Source: Vibrio tubiashii (GTDB lineage Bacteria > Pseudomonadota > Gammaproteobacteria > Enterobacterales > Vibrionaceae). From it: a stretch of 64,000 nt of DNA. The notes below the pieces were generated by a model. It was not told where the DNA came from, did not search any database, and saw nothing but the letters and a program-made list of their open reading frames with translations. Numbering within the stretch: the stretch's first letter is position 1; every line of letters starts with the position of its first letter. The stretch is taken from NCBI RefSeq assembly GCF_028551255.1, contig NZ_CP117029.1:992001-1056000 (forward strand). Direction: 5' to 3'. Shown piece by piece: positions 18,424 to 27,502 of this stretch. The position numbers and the translations under genes are program-made.

Positions 18424-20546
18424 TGAGCGACAAAACTGCATTTAACTTATCTATTGATGATCAAGATATCGCTTGGCTCTCTATTGATGTTCCAGGCGAG
18501 AAGATGAATACCCTTCAAGCCGCTTTTGCTGAAGAAATGGAAGCGATCTTCGCTCAACTTGCGGAGAAAGGTGCGTCAATTAAAGGTTTGGTGGTTCATT
18601 CATTGAAACCAGATAACTTCATTGCGGGTGCCGACGTACGTATGCTTGATGCTTGTACCAGTGCTAAGGAAGCGCAAGCATTGGCGGAAAAAGGTCAGCA
18701 AATGTTCCAGCAGCTTTCAGACCTGCCTTATCCTGTCGTTGCCGCTATTCATGGCCCTTGTCTGGGTGGTGGACTAGAACTCGCACTGGCTTGTGATTAC
18801 CGAGTGTGTAGTGATTCAGATAAAACCCGTTTAGGCTTACCAGAAGTACAGCTCGGCCTATTACCAGGCTCAGGCGGTACCCAGCGACTGCCTCGTTTGA
18901 TTGGTTTGTTGCCATCACTAGATATGATTCTTACTGGCAAACAGCTTCGAGCAAAGAAAGCGAAAAAACTGGGCGTGGCAGATGCGGTCGTTCCTCACAC
19001 GGTTTTGCTTGATGTTGCGAAAAGCTTTGTCGAAAAACATGCGGGTAAGAAGAAAGGTAAGCGAAAAGTTTCGACTAAAGAAAAACTTATTTCTAATACT
19101 GGCTTAGGCCGCAAAGTGATTTTTGAACAGGCGGCTAAAAAGACAAATGAAAAGACTCGTGGAAACTACCCAGCAGCTGACGCTATTTTGCAAGTGATTC
19201 GCTATGGTCTCGAAAAGGGCTTTGAAAAAGGTCAGAAGAAAGAAGCAGAGCGTTTTGGCGAGCTAGTGATGACCTCTGAGTCAAAAGCACTACGTTCGAT
19301 CTTCTTTGCAACCACAGAGATGAAAAAAGAGCACGGCAGTGATGCTCAACCTAAACCTATTGCAAGAGCAGCGGTACTAGGTGGTGGCCTTATGGGCGCA
19401 GGGATCAGTCACGTCAGTGTGGCTAAAGCAAAAGTACCTGTTCGAATCAAAGATGTATCTAACGACGGTGTACTTAACGCGCTCAAATACAACTACAAAC
19501 TGTTTGAGAAGCAAAGAAAACGTCGAATCCTCTCTAAAGCGCAACTACAAAGCAAAATGTTGCAGCTTTCTGGTGGGACAGATTTTACTCGCTTTAATCA
19601 CACTGATATTGTTATTGAAGCGGTATTCGAAGATCTCAACCTTAAGCAACAAATGGTGGCAGATATCGAGAGTAACGCCAAAGATAGCACCATTTTCGCG
19701 ACTAATACTTCGTCTCTGCCAATCCATCAGATTGCAGAGAAAGCGGAGCGCCCGGAAAACGTCGTCGGCTTGCACTATTTCAGTCCAGTAGAGAAAATGC
19801 CATTGGTTGAGGTCATTCCTCATCAAGGCACTTCAGATGAAACGATTTCAACGGTAGTGGAATTTGCGCGTAAGCAAGGCAAAACCCCAATTGTGGTTAA
19901 AGATTGTGCTGGCTTCTACGTAAACCGAATCTTAGCGCCTTACATGAATGAAGCGGCGCAAGTTCTGTTGACCGGAGAGCCAATAGAACAGCTTGATACC
20001 GCGCTGCTTAATTTTGGCTTCCCTGTTGGTCCAATCACCTTACTGGATGAAGTCGGCGTTGATATTGGTGCCAAAATTATGCCTATCTTAGTCGCTGAGC
20101 TTGGTGAACGTTTCCAAGGGCCAGATGTGTTTGACAAACTGCTCAATGATGACCGTAAAGGGCGTAAGAGCGGTAAAGGTTTCTATACCTACAAAGGCAA
20201 AAAGAAAGAAGTCGACAAGTCAGTGTATAAATTACTGAGCTTGAGCCCAGAGTCTAAGCTTGCTGAGAAAGACATCGCTATGCGTTGCGTTATACCAATG
20301 CTCAATGAAGCGGTTCGCTGTTTAGACGAAGGCATCATTCGCAGCCCAAGAGATGGTGATATTGGTGCTATTTTCGGTATCGGTTTCCCTCCATTCCTAG
20401 GTGGTCCATTCCGTTATATGGATCAAATTGGAATCGAAAAATTGGTGGAGATCATGAACGAACATGCGCAGAAATATGGCGATCGATTTGCTCCATGTGA
20501 TGGCCTACTCACGCGAGCAGGCATTGGCGCTAAGTTCTACGACTAA
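18423..20546 (+). CDS. fadJ: Fatty acid oxidation multifunctional protein FadJ
   Basis: 707-residue alpha subunit of the FadIJ complex with enoyl-CoA hydratase and 3-hydroxyacyl-CoA dehydrogenase activities. The N-terminal crotonase domain shows [19 protein letters not shown] (about residues 111-129) and [21 protein letters not shown]. The Rossmann dehydrogenase domain begins with [15 protein letters not shown] (about 318-332), followed by ATNTSSLPI and the catalytic [14 protein letters not shown] segment. It starts immediately after fadI and ends before a terminator. Confidence 0.97.
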   Translation: MSDKTAFNLSIDDQDIAWLSIDVPGEKMNTLQAAFAEEMEAIFAQLAEKGASIKGLVVHSLKPDNFIAGADVRMLDACTSAKEAQALAEKGQQMFQQLSDLPYPVVAAIHGPCLGGGLELALACDYRVCSDSDKTRLGLPEVQLGLLPGSGGTQRLPRLIGLLPSLDMILTGKQLRAKKAKKLGVADAVVPHTVLLDVAKSFVEKHAGKKKGKRKVSTKEKLISNTGLGRKVIFEQAAKKTNEKTRGNYPAADAILQVIRYGLEKGFEKGQKKEAERFGELVMTSESKALRSIFFATTEMKKEHGSDAQPKPIARAAVLGGGLMGAGISHVSVAKAKVPVRIKDVSNDGVLNALKYNYKLFEKQRKRRILSKAQLQSKMLQLSGGTDFTRFNHTDIVIEAVFEDLNLKQQMVADIESNAKDSTIFATNTSSLPIHQIAEKAERPENVVGLHYFSPVEKMPLVEVIPHQGTSDETISTVVEFARKQGKTPIVVKDCAGFYVNRILAPYMNEAAQVLLTGEPIEQLDTALLNFGFPVGPITLLDEVGVDIGAKIMPILVAELGERFQGPDVFDKLLNDDRKGRKSGKGFYTYKGKKKEVDKSVYKLLSLSPESKLAEKDIAMRCVIPMLNEAVRCLDEGIIRSPRDGDIGAIFGIGFPPFLGGPFRYMDQIGIEKLVEIMNEHAQKYGDRFAPCDGLLTRAGIGAKFYD

Positions 20547-20559
20547 AACCAAAGCTCTA

Positions 20560-20589
20560 CTAAGGCGAACCAATGGGTTCGCCTTTTTC
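20560..20589 (+). terminator. Terminator of fadIJ
   Basis: AAGGCGAACC / GGTTCGCCTT with an AAT loop and a T-rich tail, 14 nt after the fadJ stop. Confidence 0.92.
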
Positions 20590-20639
20590 GTTTATGGGCG
20601 TTATTATCAAGAAAAACAAGACACTAAAAAGGAAGTCTC

Positions 20640-21188
20640 ATGGATGCTCTAGATTTATTGTTGAACCGTCGCTCAATAGCAAAGTTATCTGAGCCTGCTC
20701 CTGAAGGAAAAGCGCTGGAAAACATTATTCGCGCAGGACTAAGAGCGCCAGATCATGCAGGTTTGACGCCGTGGCGCTTTGTTATTGCGCAAGGTGAGGG
20801 GCTCAACAAGTTGTCTGACATTCTAGTCAAAGCAGCACAAGCTGAGGACAGTGAACAAGCCGTTGTGGACAAGGTGAAAAATGCGCCGTTTCGTGCCCCG
20901 ATGGTGATCACAGTTATAGCTAAAGTGACCGAACATGAGAAAGTGCCGGCGCTAGAGCAATACCTTTCAGCAGGTTGCGCGGTTCAAGCGATGCAGATGG
21001 CAGCGGTTGCTCAAGGTTTTCAGGGATTCTGGCGTTCGGGCAAGTGGATGTTCCACCAAGAAGTGCACCAAGCGTTTAATCTCGAAGGTGACGATGAAAT
21101 TGTTGGTTTCCTTTATCTTGGTACGCCAGGTTGCACACCAATGAAAGTACCAGAGCGGGATTTGAGTAAGTTCGTCGAGTATCTGTAA
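20640..21188 (+). CDS. ydjA: Nitroreductase-family oxidoreductase YdjA
   Basis: 182-residue flavin-dependent nitroreductase of the small YdjA type, which acts as an FMN dimer on nitro compounds; the physiological substrate is unknown. The beginning MDALDLLLNRRSIAKLSEPAP, the RAPDHAGLTPWRFV segment, AVQAMQMAAVAQGFQGFWRSG and IVGFLYLGTP closely follow E. coli YdjA as I recall it. A ribosome-binding site AGGAAG precedes the ATG. It has its own unit between two terminators and faces the LysR gene. Confidence 0.9.
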   Translation: MDALDLLLNRRSIAKLSEPAPEGKALENIIRAGLRAPDHAGLTPWRFVIAQGEGLNKLSDILVKAAQAEDSEQAVVDKVKNAPFRAPMVITVIAKVTEHEKVPALEQYLSAGCAVQAMQMAAVAQGFQGFWRSGKWMFHQEVHQAFNLEGDDEIVGFLYLGTPGCTPMKVPERDLSKFVEYL

Positions 21189-21192
21189 GAAT

Positions 21193-21225
21193 TAAAAAAG
21201 CTTGGTGATTACCAAGCTTTTTTAC
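21193..21225. terminator. Bidirectional terminator between ydjA and the LysR gene
   Basis: AAAAAGCTTGGT / ACCAAGCTTTTTT with a short GATT loop; T tracts exist on both strands, fitting the convergent genes on either side. Confidence 0.92.
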
Positions 21226-21238
21226 TTTTGGCGATTGT

Positions 21239-22126
21239 TTAGTGAAGATTGTAAGCAATAACAAAATCAATAAACAAACGTACTTTTTCTGGTAGATGAT
21301 CTTTATGGTTATAGAGCATATAGATATCGCGTGGGTTAGCACTCCAGTCTTCGAGAACGCGAACTAAGCTACCATCCTCAATGTACTCCCTCAGCATGAC
21401 ATCAGGCATTAGAGTGATGCCTAAACCAGAAGAACAAGAGCTTCTTACCACGTCTAAGGTGTTGGCTTGAAAGCGGCCTTTATCGTTATTGATCACGGTT
21501 TCACCGCTATTGTTCGATAGCTGCCATTTAAGCAGTGGCGAGCCTTTAAGCAAAGAGTGGTGATGCAGATCTTCTGCGTGCTTAGGAGCTGGATTTATTT
21601 TTAAGTACTCAGGGCTGGCAACCAGAATATCAGCCACTGAGCTGATTTTACGCGCGATAAGACTTGAGTCACGCTGCGGACCAACGCGAAAAATGACATC
21701 CCACTCAGTTGGGTCCAACTGATCGGCGTGGTTGCTGGTCGTTAGCTCAATATTGATGTCTGGGTACTTTGCCATAAAGGCGTTGTACATAGGCATCATC
21801 ATGCGCTTAGTCAGGTTTGAAGGTGCGGTAATACGAATTTTACCCGCAGCACCACGGCACTCATCAGTTAACTCCTCAGCGGCTGACGCTAAACGACTAA
21901 GCAGAGGAGAACATTCATTGTAAAAACGTTCACCTGCTTCTGTAAGGGAGAGTTTACGAGCATGGCGATTGAGAAGGCGTAGGTTCAAAGAATCTTCTAG
22001 AGCCTGAATACGTCGCGTTATAGTAGCCACAGGAATCATCGTTTTACGAGAAGTTGCGGTATAACTCCCGTTTTCGACTACCAGTCTAAATAGGTTTAGA
22101 TCATCTAATTTCATTGTATCAGACAC
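21239..22126 (-). CDS. LysR-family transcriptional regulator
   Basis: 295 residues. The N-terminal winged helix-turn-helix (about residues 6-65, LNLFRLVVENGSYTATSR ... IQALEDSLNLRLLNR) is followed by a periplasmic-binding-protein-like effector domain from about 90. It resembles the large group of LysR proteins close to DsdC/AaeR-like or CrgA-like regulators, and no effector can be named. It converges on ydjA and is divergent from the rssB-like gene, 230 nt away, so either could be a target. Confidence 0.93.
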   Translation of the reverse strand: MSDTMKLDDLNLFRLVVENGSYTATSRKTMIPVATITRRIQALEDSLNLRLLNRHARKLSLTEAGERFYNECSPLLSRLASAAEELTDECRGAAGKIRITAPSNLTKRMMMPMYNAFMAKYPDINIELTTSNHADQLDPTEWDVIFRVGPQRDSSLIARKISSVADILVASPEYLKINPAPKHAEDLHHHSLLKGSPLLKWQLSNNSGETVINNDKGRFQANTLDVVRSSCSSGLGITLMPDVMLREYIEDGSLVRVLEDWSANPRDIYMLYNHKDHLPEKVRLFIDFVIAYNLH

Positions 22127-22355
22127 ACATTTTTACGAATTTGGTTAATTTATATGTATATCAAACGTCAAAGTTTGAGTCACATCAACAAGTTTATCGA
22201 AATTTGCTATTCCATACATATAGTATGCAACAAGGCTTCAAAGTGGAAGATTTGTATAAATCGCAGTTCGAGACTACTTTTTAAGGAGTGTGTAGAACTA
22301 AATACAAGAATAACAATAAAGAGCAGTAACATTAGTTTGTGTGAGGCAAAGATTT

Positions 22356-23456
22356 ATGCATAAAACAGTTGAAGTTGGAACCAGTGCGGCTCTGCCTGTC
22401 GCCGCTGGGCAAAAGGTGATCATGCTGGTGGATGACGATCCTATCTTCCGCCGCATCACTCTCGGTTTTCTAGAATCTCAAGGCTACAAGGTTGTAGAGG
22501 CAGAGAATGGACTCGATGGGTTACAAAAACTGCGTTCAAATGAACCGGATTTGATTCTGTGTGATCTGTCGATGCCCATTTTAGATGGTATCGAATTCGT
22601 TGAAGAGGTGAGCCTCGAATACCCCTCATTGCCGCTTATCGTCGTTTCTGCCACCGATGAAATTTCAGATGTGGCGAAAGCGCTACGTTTTGGTATTAAA
22701 GACTTTCTGCCTAAACCCATCAGTAATCATGAGCACCTAGCGTGCGCTATTGAAAACACCCTCGATGACTCGGATAACCATTTAAGCGATCAACGTGATT
22801 TTTCCAGTCAATGGTTCAGAGTCGATAGCGGTGATATGCCAGAAGAGCAAGAATTGCATTGGCATTTAGAGTACCTTGACGAGAATCCAAGCGCGGCTAA
22901 AGATTTGCTACATGCTCTGTTACCAGACAAAGATACTTCTCAAGGCGACTGGAAATGCAGCTATCGTTTGCTTCAGTCAACGGATGTGATGCCACTTGTC
23001 TTTGATTACGCATGGCTCATTAACGGGCAGTTTGCTTTTTATCTCGTTGATTCTGACAGTGAAGGGCAGCATGGAGCCGCCACCACCTTATTGGTTCGCG
23101 CGCTTTTCCATGATTATCTACGTAACCTCAAGTGCTTTAATGCCGATCTTAAAGACATAGCAAGTCTGCTAGAGAAGGGGATTAAGTGCTCCGATTGCAG
23201 TACACCTGTTAAAGCCATATTTGGGATTGCTGATTTATCAGAGGGGACGTTATCACTTCTCCCAGCAGGGTTAGACGCTCAATGGGCTAACGGGTATTTT
23301 TCTCAGCATATTCCGGCAGGAGTTATGCTAGGAGAAAATTGCGTTAAAAACTTTATTACCACTGACTTGCCCATTCAGTCAGCTTGCCATTTAACGCTAA
23401 GTCGTTTGGGCTCAAGCAGTTTTAGCTTAGATATTTATCGTGGCAGCAACGCCTAG
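22356..23456 (+). CDS. rssB: RssB-like response regulator (RpoS proteolysis adaptor type)
   Basis: 366 residues: an N-terminal receiver domain (about 20-140) with acidic pocket Asp26-28, phosphoacceptor Asp70 and Lys near 121 (FLPKPI), and a C-terminal PP2C-like domain that lacks the usual metal-binding aspartates. Two stretches, VVSATDEISDVAKALRFGIK and LLVRALFHDYLRNL, correspond well to E. coli RssB, which delivers sigma-S to ClpXP. I use the ATG at 22356; an in-frame GTG at 22341 has no better ribosome-binding site. RssB function in Vibrio is inferred from homology. The 213-nt gap after it has no ordinary terminator. Confidence 0.83.
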   Translation: MHKTVEVGTSAALPVAAGQKVIMLVDDDPIFRRITLGFLESQGYKVVEAENGLDGLQKLRSNEPDLILCDLSMPILDGIEFVEEVSLEYPSLPLIVVSATDEISDVAKALRFGIKDFLPKPISNHEHLACAIENTLDDSDNHLSDQRDFSSQWFRVDSGDMPEEQELHWHLEYLDENPSAAKDLLHALLPDKDTSQGDWKCSYRLLQSTDVMPLVFDYAWLINGQFAFYLVDSDSEGQHGAATTLLVRALFHDYLRNLKCFNADLKDIASLLEKGIKCSDCSTPVKAIFGIADLSEGTLSLLPAGLDAQWANGYFSQHIPAGVMLGENCVKNFITTDLPIQSACHLTLSRLGSSSFSLDIYRGSNA

Positions 23457-23534
23457 CCACAATAGCTAGAATCATTAGCAGAGCTTGACTCATCCCGATG
23501 ATGGGTATAGGGCTCAACAGACACATTTCAAATA

Positions 23535-23575
23535 ACCCTTTTGTTAGTCGGTGTTTGTCGACTAACGATTAGGGT
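23535..23575. repeat. Inverted repeat upstream of the 43-residue ORF
   Basis: GTTAGTCG (23543-23550) and CGACTAAC (23559-23566) form a perfect 8-bp dyad, flanked by a second pair ACCCT (23535-23539) and AGGGT (23571-23575). A TATAGT hexamer (23575-23580) overlaps its right edge and there is no T tract, so an operator at a promoter is more likely than a terminator. Confidence 0.6.
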
Positions 23576-23669
23576 ATAGTCCGCCATAAAACAAAAACAA
23601 CCCAAGTTATTAACATTTGATTAATCTCATGGGAGTAAAGTCAACACCTATAATTAGAGAAGCAAGCTC

Positions 23670-23801
23670 ATGGCAGACAAAGATTTTAAAGAACCTTATA
23701 ATATTTACTACTTTCTTGGATTCATAGCAGTACTGCTTATCCCAACGCTACCAGCAACCTTGACTTGGATTCGCGTGCTTAATGGATATGCAGGCTTCTA
23801 A
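23670..23801 (+). CDS. Small single-pass membrane protein, 43 residues
   Basis: An ATG at 23670 opens a 43-codon frame: MADKDFKEPYNIYYFLGF, then a hydrophobic helix IAVLLIPTLPATLTWI and a short RVLNGYAGF tail. The charged start followed by one helix looks like a genuine small membrane protein and it lies behind a plausible ribosome-binding site (AGAGAAGCAAG). It ends 19 nt before the YbaN-like frame, suggesting one transcript. I do not recognise a named family; function unknown. Confidence 0.6.
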   Translation: MADKDFKEPYNIYYFLGFIAVLLIPTLPATLTWIRVLNGYAGF

Positions 23802-23820
23802 ATAGCGTTCGGAGCATACC

Positions 23821-24213
23821 ATCTTAATTCGCAGACTCTTTCTTAATTTTGTTGGTGTGCTCAGCCTAATTCTGGGCTTTATAGGTATTTTTTTACCACT
23901 CCTACCGACCACTCCGTTTATTCTTCTTGCTAGCGCTTGCTTCATGCGCAGTAGCCCCAAATTTCATCGTTGGCTGCATCAGCACAAAACCTTTGGTCCT
24001 ATTCTCACTAATTGGCATCAAAATGGTGCAGTGACCGCTAAGGTCAAAAAGCGTGGTGTGATATGCATACTCATCAGTTTTGCCTTTTCAATTTGGGTCG
24101 TCCCCCACTTCTGGTTAAAGATTGCTCTTGTATTGATGCTCATCATTTTACTCAGTTGGTTTATTCGTCTGCCTGTGACTGAGTACCTTGCCGATAGAGA
24201 AGAAAATCACTAA
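23821..24213 (+). CDS. ybaN: YbaN-like DUF454 inner-membrane protein, probable ATC start
   Basis: The frame encodes a DUF454 protein: a hydrophobic N-terminus, the family motif FLPLLPTTPFILLASACFMRSSPKFHRWL and two further helices. The only normal start in frame, GTG at 23857, would remove 12 residues that align with the first helix of E. coli YbaN and leaves no ribosome-binding site. GGAG at 23811-23814 is 6 nt before an in-frame ATC at 23821 (ATT at 23827 is another option), and a stop lies in frame at 23803. From 23821 the product has 130 residues, near the 125 of E. coli YbaN. Function of the family is unknown to me. Confidence 0.75.
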   Translation: MLIRRLFLNFVGVLSLILGFIGIFLPLLPTTPFILLASACFMRSSPKFHRWLHQHKTFGPILTNWHQNGAVTAKVKKRGVICILISFAFSIWVVPHFWLKIALVLMLIILLSWFIRLPVTEYLADREENH

Positions 24214-24225
24214 GATTGTGAAGAA

Positions 24226-24262
24226 GTGTGCCCGCTTTTGAAGTGGGCGTTTGTTTTTTAGG
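24226..24262 (+). terminator. Terminator after ybaN
   Basis: GCCCGCTT / AAGTGGGC (one G-T pair) with a TTG loop followed by GTTTGTTTTTT. It separates the ybaN unit from apt. Confidence 0.85.
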
Positions 24263-24381
24263 CACAATGAACCGTGGCAGTTACTTTAGTCATTTCCAGA
24301 GGTTAGGTTGTGCTCAGAATTACGCTAGCAAATGGTAAGCGTTTAGAAAAATGCGCCAACTAGCCAATCTAAGAATGAATT

Positions 24382-24927
24382 ATGACTACTGAAACAATCT
24401 CACAGATCAAATCAAGCATTAAAAGCATCCCAGATTACCCTAAGCCAGGCATTCTATTTCGTGACGTAACAAGCCTAATGGAAGACGCAGCGGCTTATCA
24501 AGCAACGATTCAGCTGTTAGTTGATAAGTACAAAGATATGGGCTTTACCAAAATTGTTGGTACTGAAGCTCGCGGTTTTCTTTTTGGCGCACCATTGGCA
24601 CTAGAGCTTGGTCTTGGTTTTGTACCAGTACGTAAACCGGGTAAGTTACCACGTGCAACTGTTGCGCAGTCTTATGAGCTAGAATACGGCACAGACACGC
24701 TTGAAATCCACGTTGACGCGATCAATGAAGGTGACAAAGTGCTTGTTGTTGATGACTTACTTGCTACAGGCGGTACGATTGAAGCAACAACCAAGCTGAT
24801 TCGCCAACTTGGTGGTGAAGTTGAGCACGCAGCTTTCGTTATCAACCTTCCAGAGATTGGTGGTGATAAACGTCTTGAAGGTCTTGGCCTTAACGTTTAC
24901 AGCATCTGTGAATTTGAAGGTCACTAA
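24382..24927 (+). CDS. apt: Adenine phosphoribosyltransferase
   Basis: 181-residue type I phosphoribosyltransferase converting adenine and PRPP to AMP in purine salvage. The N-terminal [14 protein letters not shown] motif, [12 protein letters not shown] and the PRPP loop [13 protein letters not shown] (near residues 121-133) are intact. The order apt-dnaX-ybaB-recR is a standard gammaproteobacterial arrangement. Confidence 0.97.
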   Translation: MTTETISQIKSSIKSIPDYPKPGILFRDVTSLMEDAAAYQATIQLLVDKYKDMGFTKIVGTEARGFLFGAPLALELGLGFVPVRKPGKLPRATVAQSYELEYGTDTLEIHVDAINEGDKVLVVDDLLATGGTIEATTKLIRQLGGEVEHAAFVINLPEIGGDKRLEGLGLNVYSICEFEGH

Positions 24928-24956
24928 TCGGGTAGGTTATTTATAGGTATCGTTTC

Positions 24957-27086
24957 ATGAGTTATCTTGCCTTAGCGCGAAAGTGGCGACCAACCAAATT
25001 CAACGAAGTGGTTGGTCAAGCCCATGTTCTCACCGCGCTTGAAAATGCGTTAGCGCAAAATCGTCTTCATCATGCCTATTTGTTTAGCGGCACTCGTGGT
25101 GTGGGTAAAACCACTATCGGTCGTCTGTTCGCCAAAGGTTTGAATTGTGAAACAGGCATTACCGCATCACCTTGTGGAGTATGTGATACCTGTAAAGAGA
25201 TCGATGAAGGTCGTTTTGTTGACTTACTAGAGATCGATGCGGCATCTCGAACTAAGGTTGAAGACACTCGTGAACTTCTCGACAACGTGCAGTACAAACC
25301 TGCACGTGGTCGATTCAAGGTCTATCTGATCGATGAAGTTCACATGCTCTCACGCCATAGTTTCAACGCCTTATTGAAGACGTTGGAAGAGCCTCCTGAG
25401 TATGTGAAATTCTTACTGGCCACCACAGATCCACAAAAACTTCCCGTGACTATTTTATCTCGCTGTCTTCAGTTCCATCTGAAACCAATCAGCGTCGATA
25501 ATATTCATGAGCAGCTTGATCACATCCTTCAGCACGAGAGCGTTAATGCTGAAGCGAGAGCTTTAGGTATGATCGCACATGCGGCCGATGGCAGTATGCG
25601 TGATGCGCTAAGCCTGTCTGACCAAGCAATTGCCCTAGGGAATGGTCAAGTGCTGACGGACAGCGTCGCACATATGCTCGGAACCTTAGATACCGATCAA
25701 GCTTTACATCTACTTGAAGCTATCAGTTCTAAGCAGCCACAAACGGCGATGGAGTGTATCGCAACTCTCGCTCAAAATGGTGTCGAGTGGGATGGTTTGC
25801 TCCAACAGTTAGCGACACAACTGCATAGACTTGCTATGTATCAGGCATTGCCTGCGACATTAGACCAAAACCAGCCAGATGCGGAAAAAGTTGAGCTGCT
25901 TGCGCGTGCATTAAGCCCACAAGATGTTCAGCTTTATTACCAAATTGCGTTAAAGGGACGACAAGATCTCCCTCTATCTCCTTCGGAAAGAGTGGGGTTA
26001 GAGATGGTTATCTTGCGCATGATGGCGTTTAGACCTGTCTCCCAGCCGCAAGCGAATGTCATTAGCACTCAAGTTGAAGCATCTGCTCCTGTTGAACCTA
26101 ACCCTGTGAACACGGTTCCTGTGGTCAACCCAGCCCTGCGTACTCAACCTAAGGCATCAACTCCTCAACCTCAGGCTTCTCAACCTGCTCCAAGCGCGAA
26201 CGCAGTGCCTCCTGTTGCGGATTATAGCTATGAGCCACCGCAATATGATGAGCCACCGATTGAGCAATACATGCCACCAAGTGAGCAGTTTGTTCCCCCT
26301 CAGCCAGATATGGGGCAGCCAGCAGCTCAACCGCAAAGACAGCCATCATCGCAGCCGAGTGAACGAACTTCTTCACCTTTGAGTGGTCTACGTCATCAGT
26401 TACGTTCGCAAAGAAAAGGGTTAAACCCTGGGCAAGGTAATGCGCCAAAAAAGGCTAATGCGACATCTGCAAAACCAGAGTCTGTTCTTGACCGTGTAGC
26501 AAAAAAACACGGTGGTTCAGCGCAGGTGTCGCCATTGTCACAACCTAATTTCAATGCAGCACCTGAGCCAGCTAAGGATGAACCATATCAATGGAAACCG
26601 ACCTTACCTCAGACTCAGAAAGAATCGATAGAACTAACGCCAACGTTACTCAAAAAGGCGTTAGAACATGAGAAAACACCAGAAATGGTGCAAAAGCTTG
26701 TAGATGAAAGCTTAGAAAAAAATGAATGGGCGAAACTGATTAGCCAGCTAACAACTGCGAAGCTAACGGAGCAGCTTGCGCTAAACTCATATTATGAGAA
26801 AAGTGGCGCGTCTATCTCATTGACGCTAAGAGCGACACAGGCGCATCTGAATACCGACAAAGCGCAAAGTGAACTGCTTGGTGAGCTCAATCGCGTACTC
26901 GGAGAAGAGTGCCACCTAAGTGTCGAAGTAGGAGAGAGTGGTGAAACGCCACTGGAGCTGCGAGATAAGCTCTATCAAGGGCGTTTAAAGCAAGCTTTCA
27001 CTAGCCTAGAGCAAGATCAGAATGTTCAGTTTATAGAGAAGCGCTTTGCTGCTCAGCTCGATAAAGAGAGCGTGAGACCAATATAA
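24957..27086 (+). CDS. dnaX: DNA polymerase III subunits tau and gamma
   Basis: 709-residue tau subunit, the clamp-loader ATPase that also couples polymerase cores and DnaB at the replication fork. Walker A GTRGVGKTT lies at residues 45-53, zinc ligands Cys64, Cys73, Cys76 and Cys79 match E. coli, and the Walker B region IDEVHMLSRHSFNALLKTLEEPP follows. A Pro/Gln-rich linker (about 365-500) leads to the tau-specific C-terminus. A -1 slippery heptamer at 26447-26453 should yield a shorter gamma form of 500 residues (see separate entry). Confidence 0.98.
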   Translation: MSYLALARKWRPTKFNEVVGQAHVLTALENALAQNRLHHAYLFSGTRGVGKTTIGRLFAKGLNCETGITASPCGVCDTCKEIDEGRFVDLLEIDAASRTKVEDTRELLDNVQYKPARGRFKVYLIDEVHMLSRHSFNALLKTLEEPPEYVKFLLATTDPQKLPVTILSRCLQFHLKPISVDNIHEQLDHILQHESVNAEARALGMIAHAADGSMRDALSLSDQAIALGNGQVLTDSVAHMLGTLDTDQALHLLEAISSKQPQTAMECIATLAQNGVEWDGLLQQLATQLHRLAMYQALPATLDQNQPDAEKVELLARALSPQDVQLYYQIALKGRQDLPLSPSERVGLEMVILRMMAFRPVSQPQANVISTQVEASAPVEPNPVNTVPVVNPALRTQPKASTPQPQASQPAPSANAVPPVADYSYEPPQYDEPPIEQYMPPSEQFVPPQPDMGQPAAQPQRQPSSQPSERTSSPLSGLRHQLRSQRKGLNPGQGNAPKKANATSAKPESVLDRVAKKHGGSAQVSPLSQPNFNAAPEPAKDEPYQWKPTLPQTQKESIELTPTLLKKALEHEKTPEMVQKLVDESLEKNEWAKLISQLTTAKLTEQLALNSYYEKSGASISLTLRATQAHLNTDKAQSELLGELNRVLGEECHLSVEVGESGETPLELRDKLYQGRLKQAFTSLEQDQNVQFIEKRFAAQLDKESVRPI
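26434..26458 (+). promoter_or_regulatory. Programmed -1 ribosomal frameshift site in dnaX
   Basis: The slippery heptamer A AAA AAG (26447-26453, zero frame CCA AAA AAG) is the same as in E. coli dnaX. An SD-like AAGG (26434-26437) lies 9 nt upstream, as in the E. coli stimulator. After slipping, ribosomes read GGC and then stop at TAA (26456-26458), giving Lys-Lys-Gly and a gamma subunit of about 500 residues. A strong downstream stem is not obvious. Confidence 0.85.
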
Positions 27087-27158
27087 TTGTCGGGGTTGAG
27101 TTTTACTAATTGAGCCCCATCTAATAACGAAACAAGCTAACTAACCAGAGAGATAAAC

Positions 27159-27488
27159 ATGTTTGGTAAAGGCGGTATGGGCAATCTAATGAAGCAAGCC
27201 CAGCAAATGCAAGATCGCATGCAAAAGCTTCAAGAAGAAATCGCTAATATGGAAGTAACAGGTGAGTCTGGTGCTGGCCTAGTGAAAGTGACTATTACGG
27301 GTAGCCACAGTGTTCGTCGCGTTGACATTGACGAGAGTCTAATGGAAGACGACAAAGAAATGCTTGAAGATCTTATTGCAGCAGCCTTCAACGACGCAGC
27401 ACGTCGTGTTGAAGAAACTCAAAAAGAGAAAATGGCTGGTGTAACTGGTGGTATGCAACTTCCACCAGGCATGAAGATGCCTTTCTAA
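27159..27488 (+). CDS. ybaB: YbaB/EbfC nucleoid-associated protein
   Basis: 109-residue dimeric DNA-binding protein of the YbaB/EbfC family. The Gly/Met-rich start ([27 protein letters not shown]), the central beta segment [17 protein letters not shown] and the Pro/Gly/Met tail are typical. It sits between dnaX and recR as in most gammaproteobacteria. Confidence 0.96.
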   Translation: MFGKGGMGNLMKQAQQMQDRMQKLQEEIANMEVTGESGAGLVKVTITGSHSVRRVDIDESLMEDDKEMLEDLIAAAFNDAARRVEETQKEKMAGVTGGMQLPPGMKMPF

Positions 27489-27502
27489 TAGAGTAAGAAT
27501 TA

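Noticed and set aside
22154..22363. 69-codon plus-strand frame upstream of the rssB-like gene
   Set aside because: AT-rich, no ribosome-binding site, Cys/Ser/Ile-rich composition, and overlaps the start of the response regulator in another frame.
26492..26512. Inverted repeat in dnaX as the stimulator stem for the first frameshift site
   Set aside because: It lies about 39 nt beyond the slippery heptamer, too far for the usual 5-9 nt spacing.
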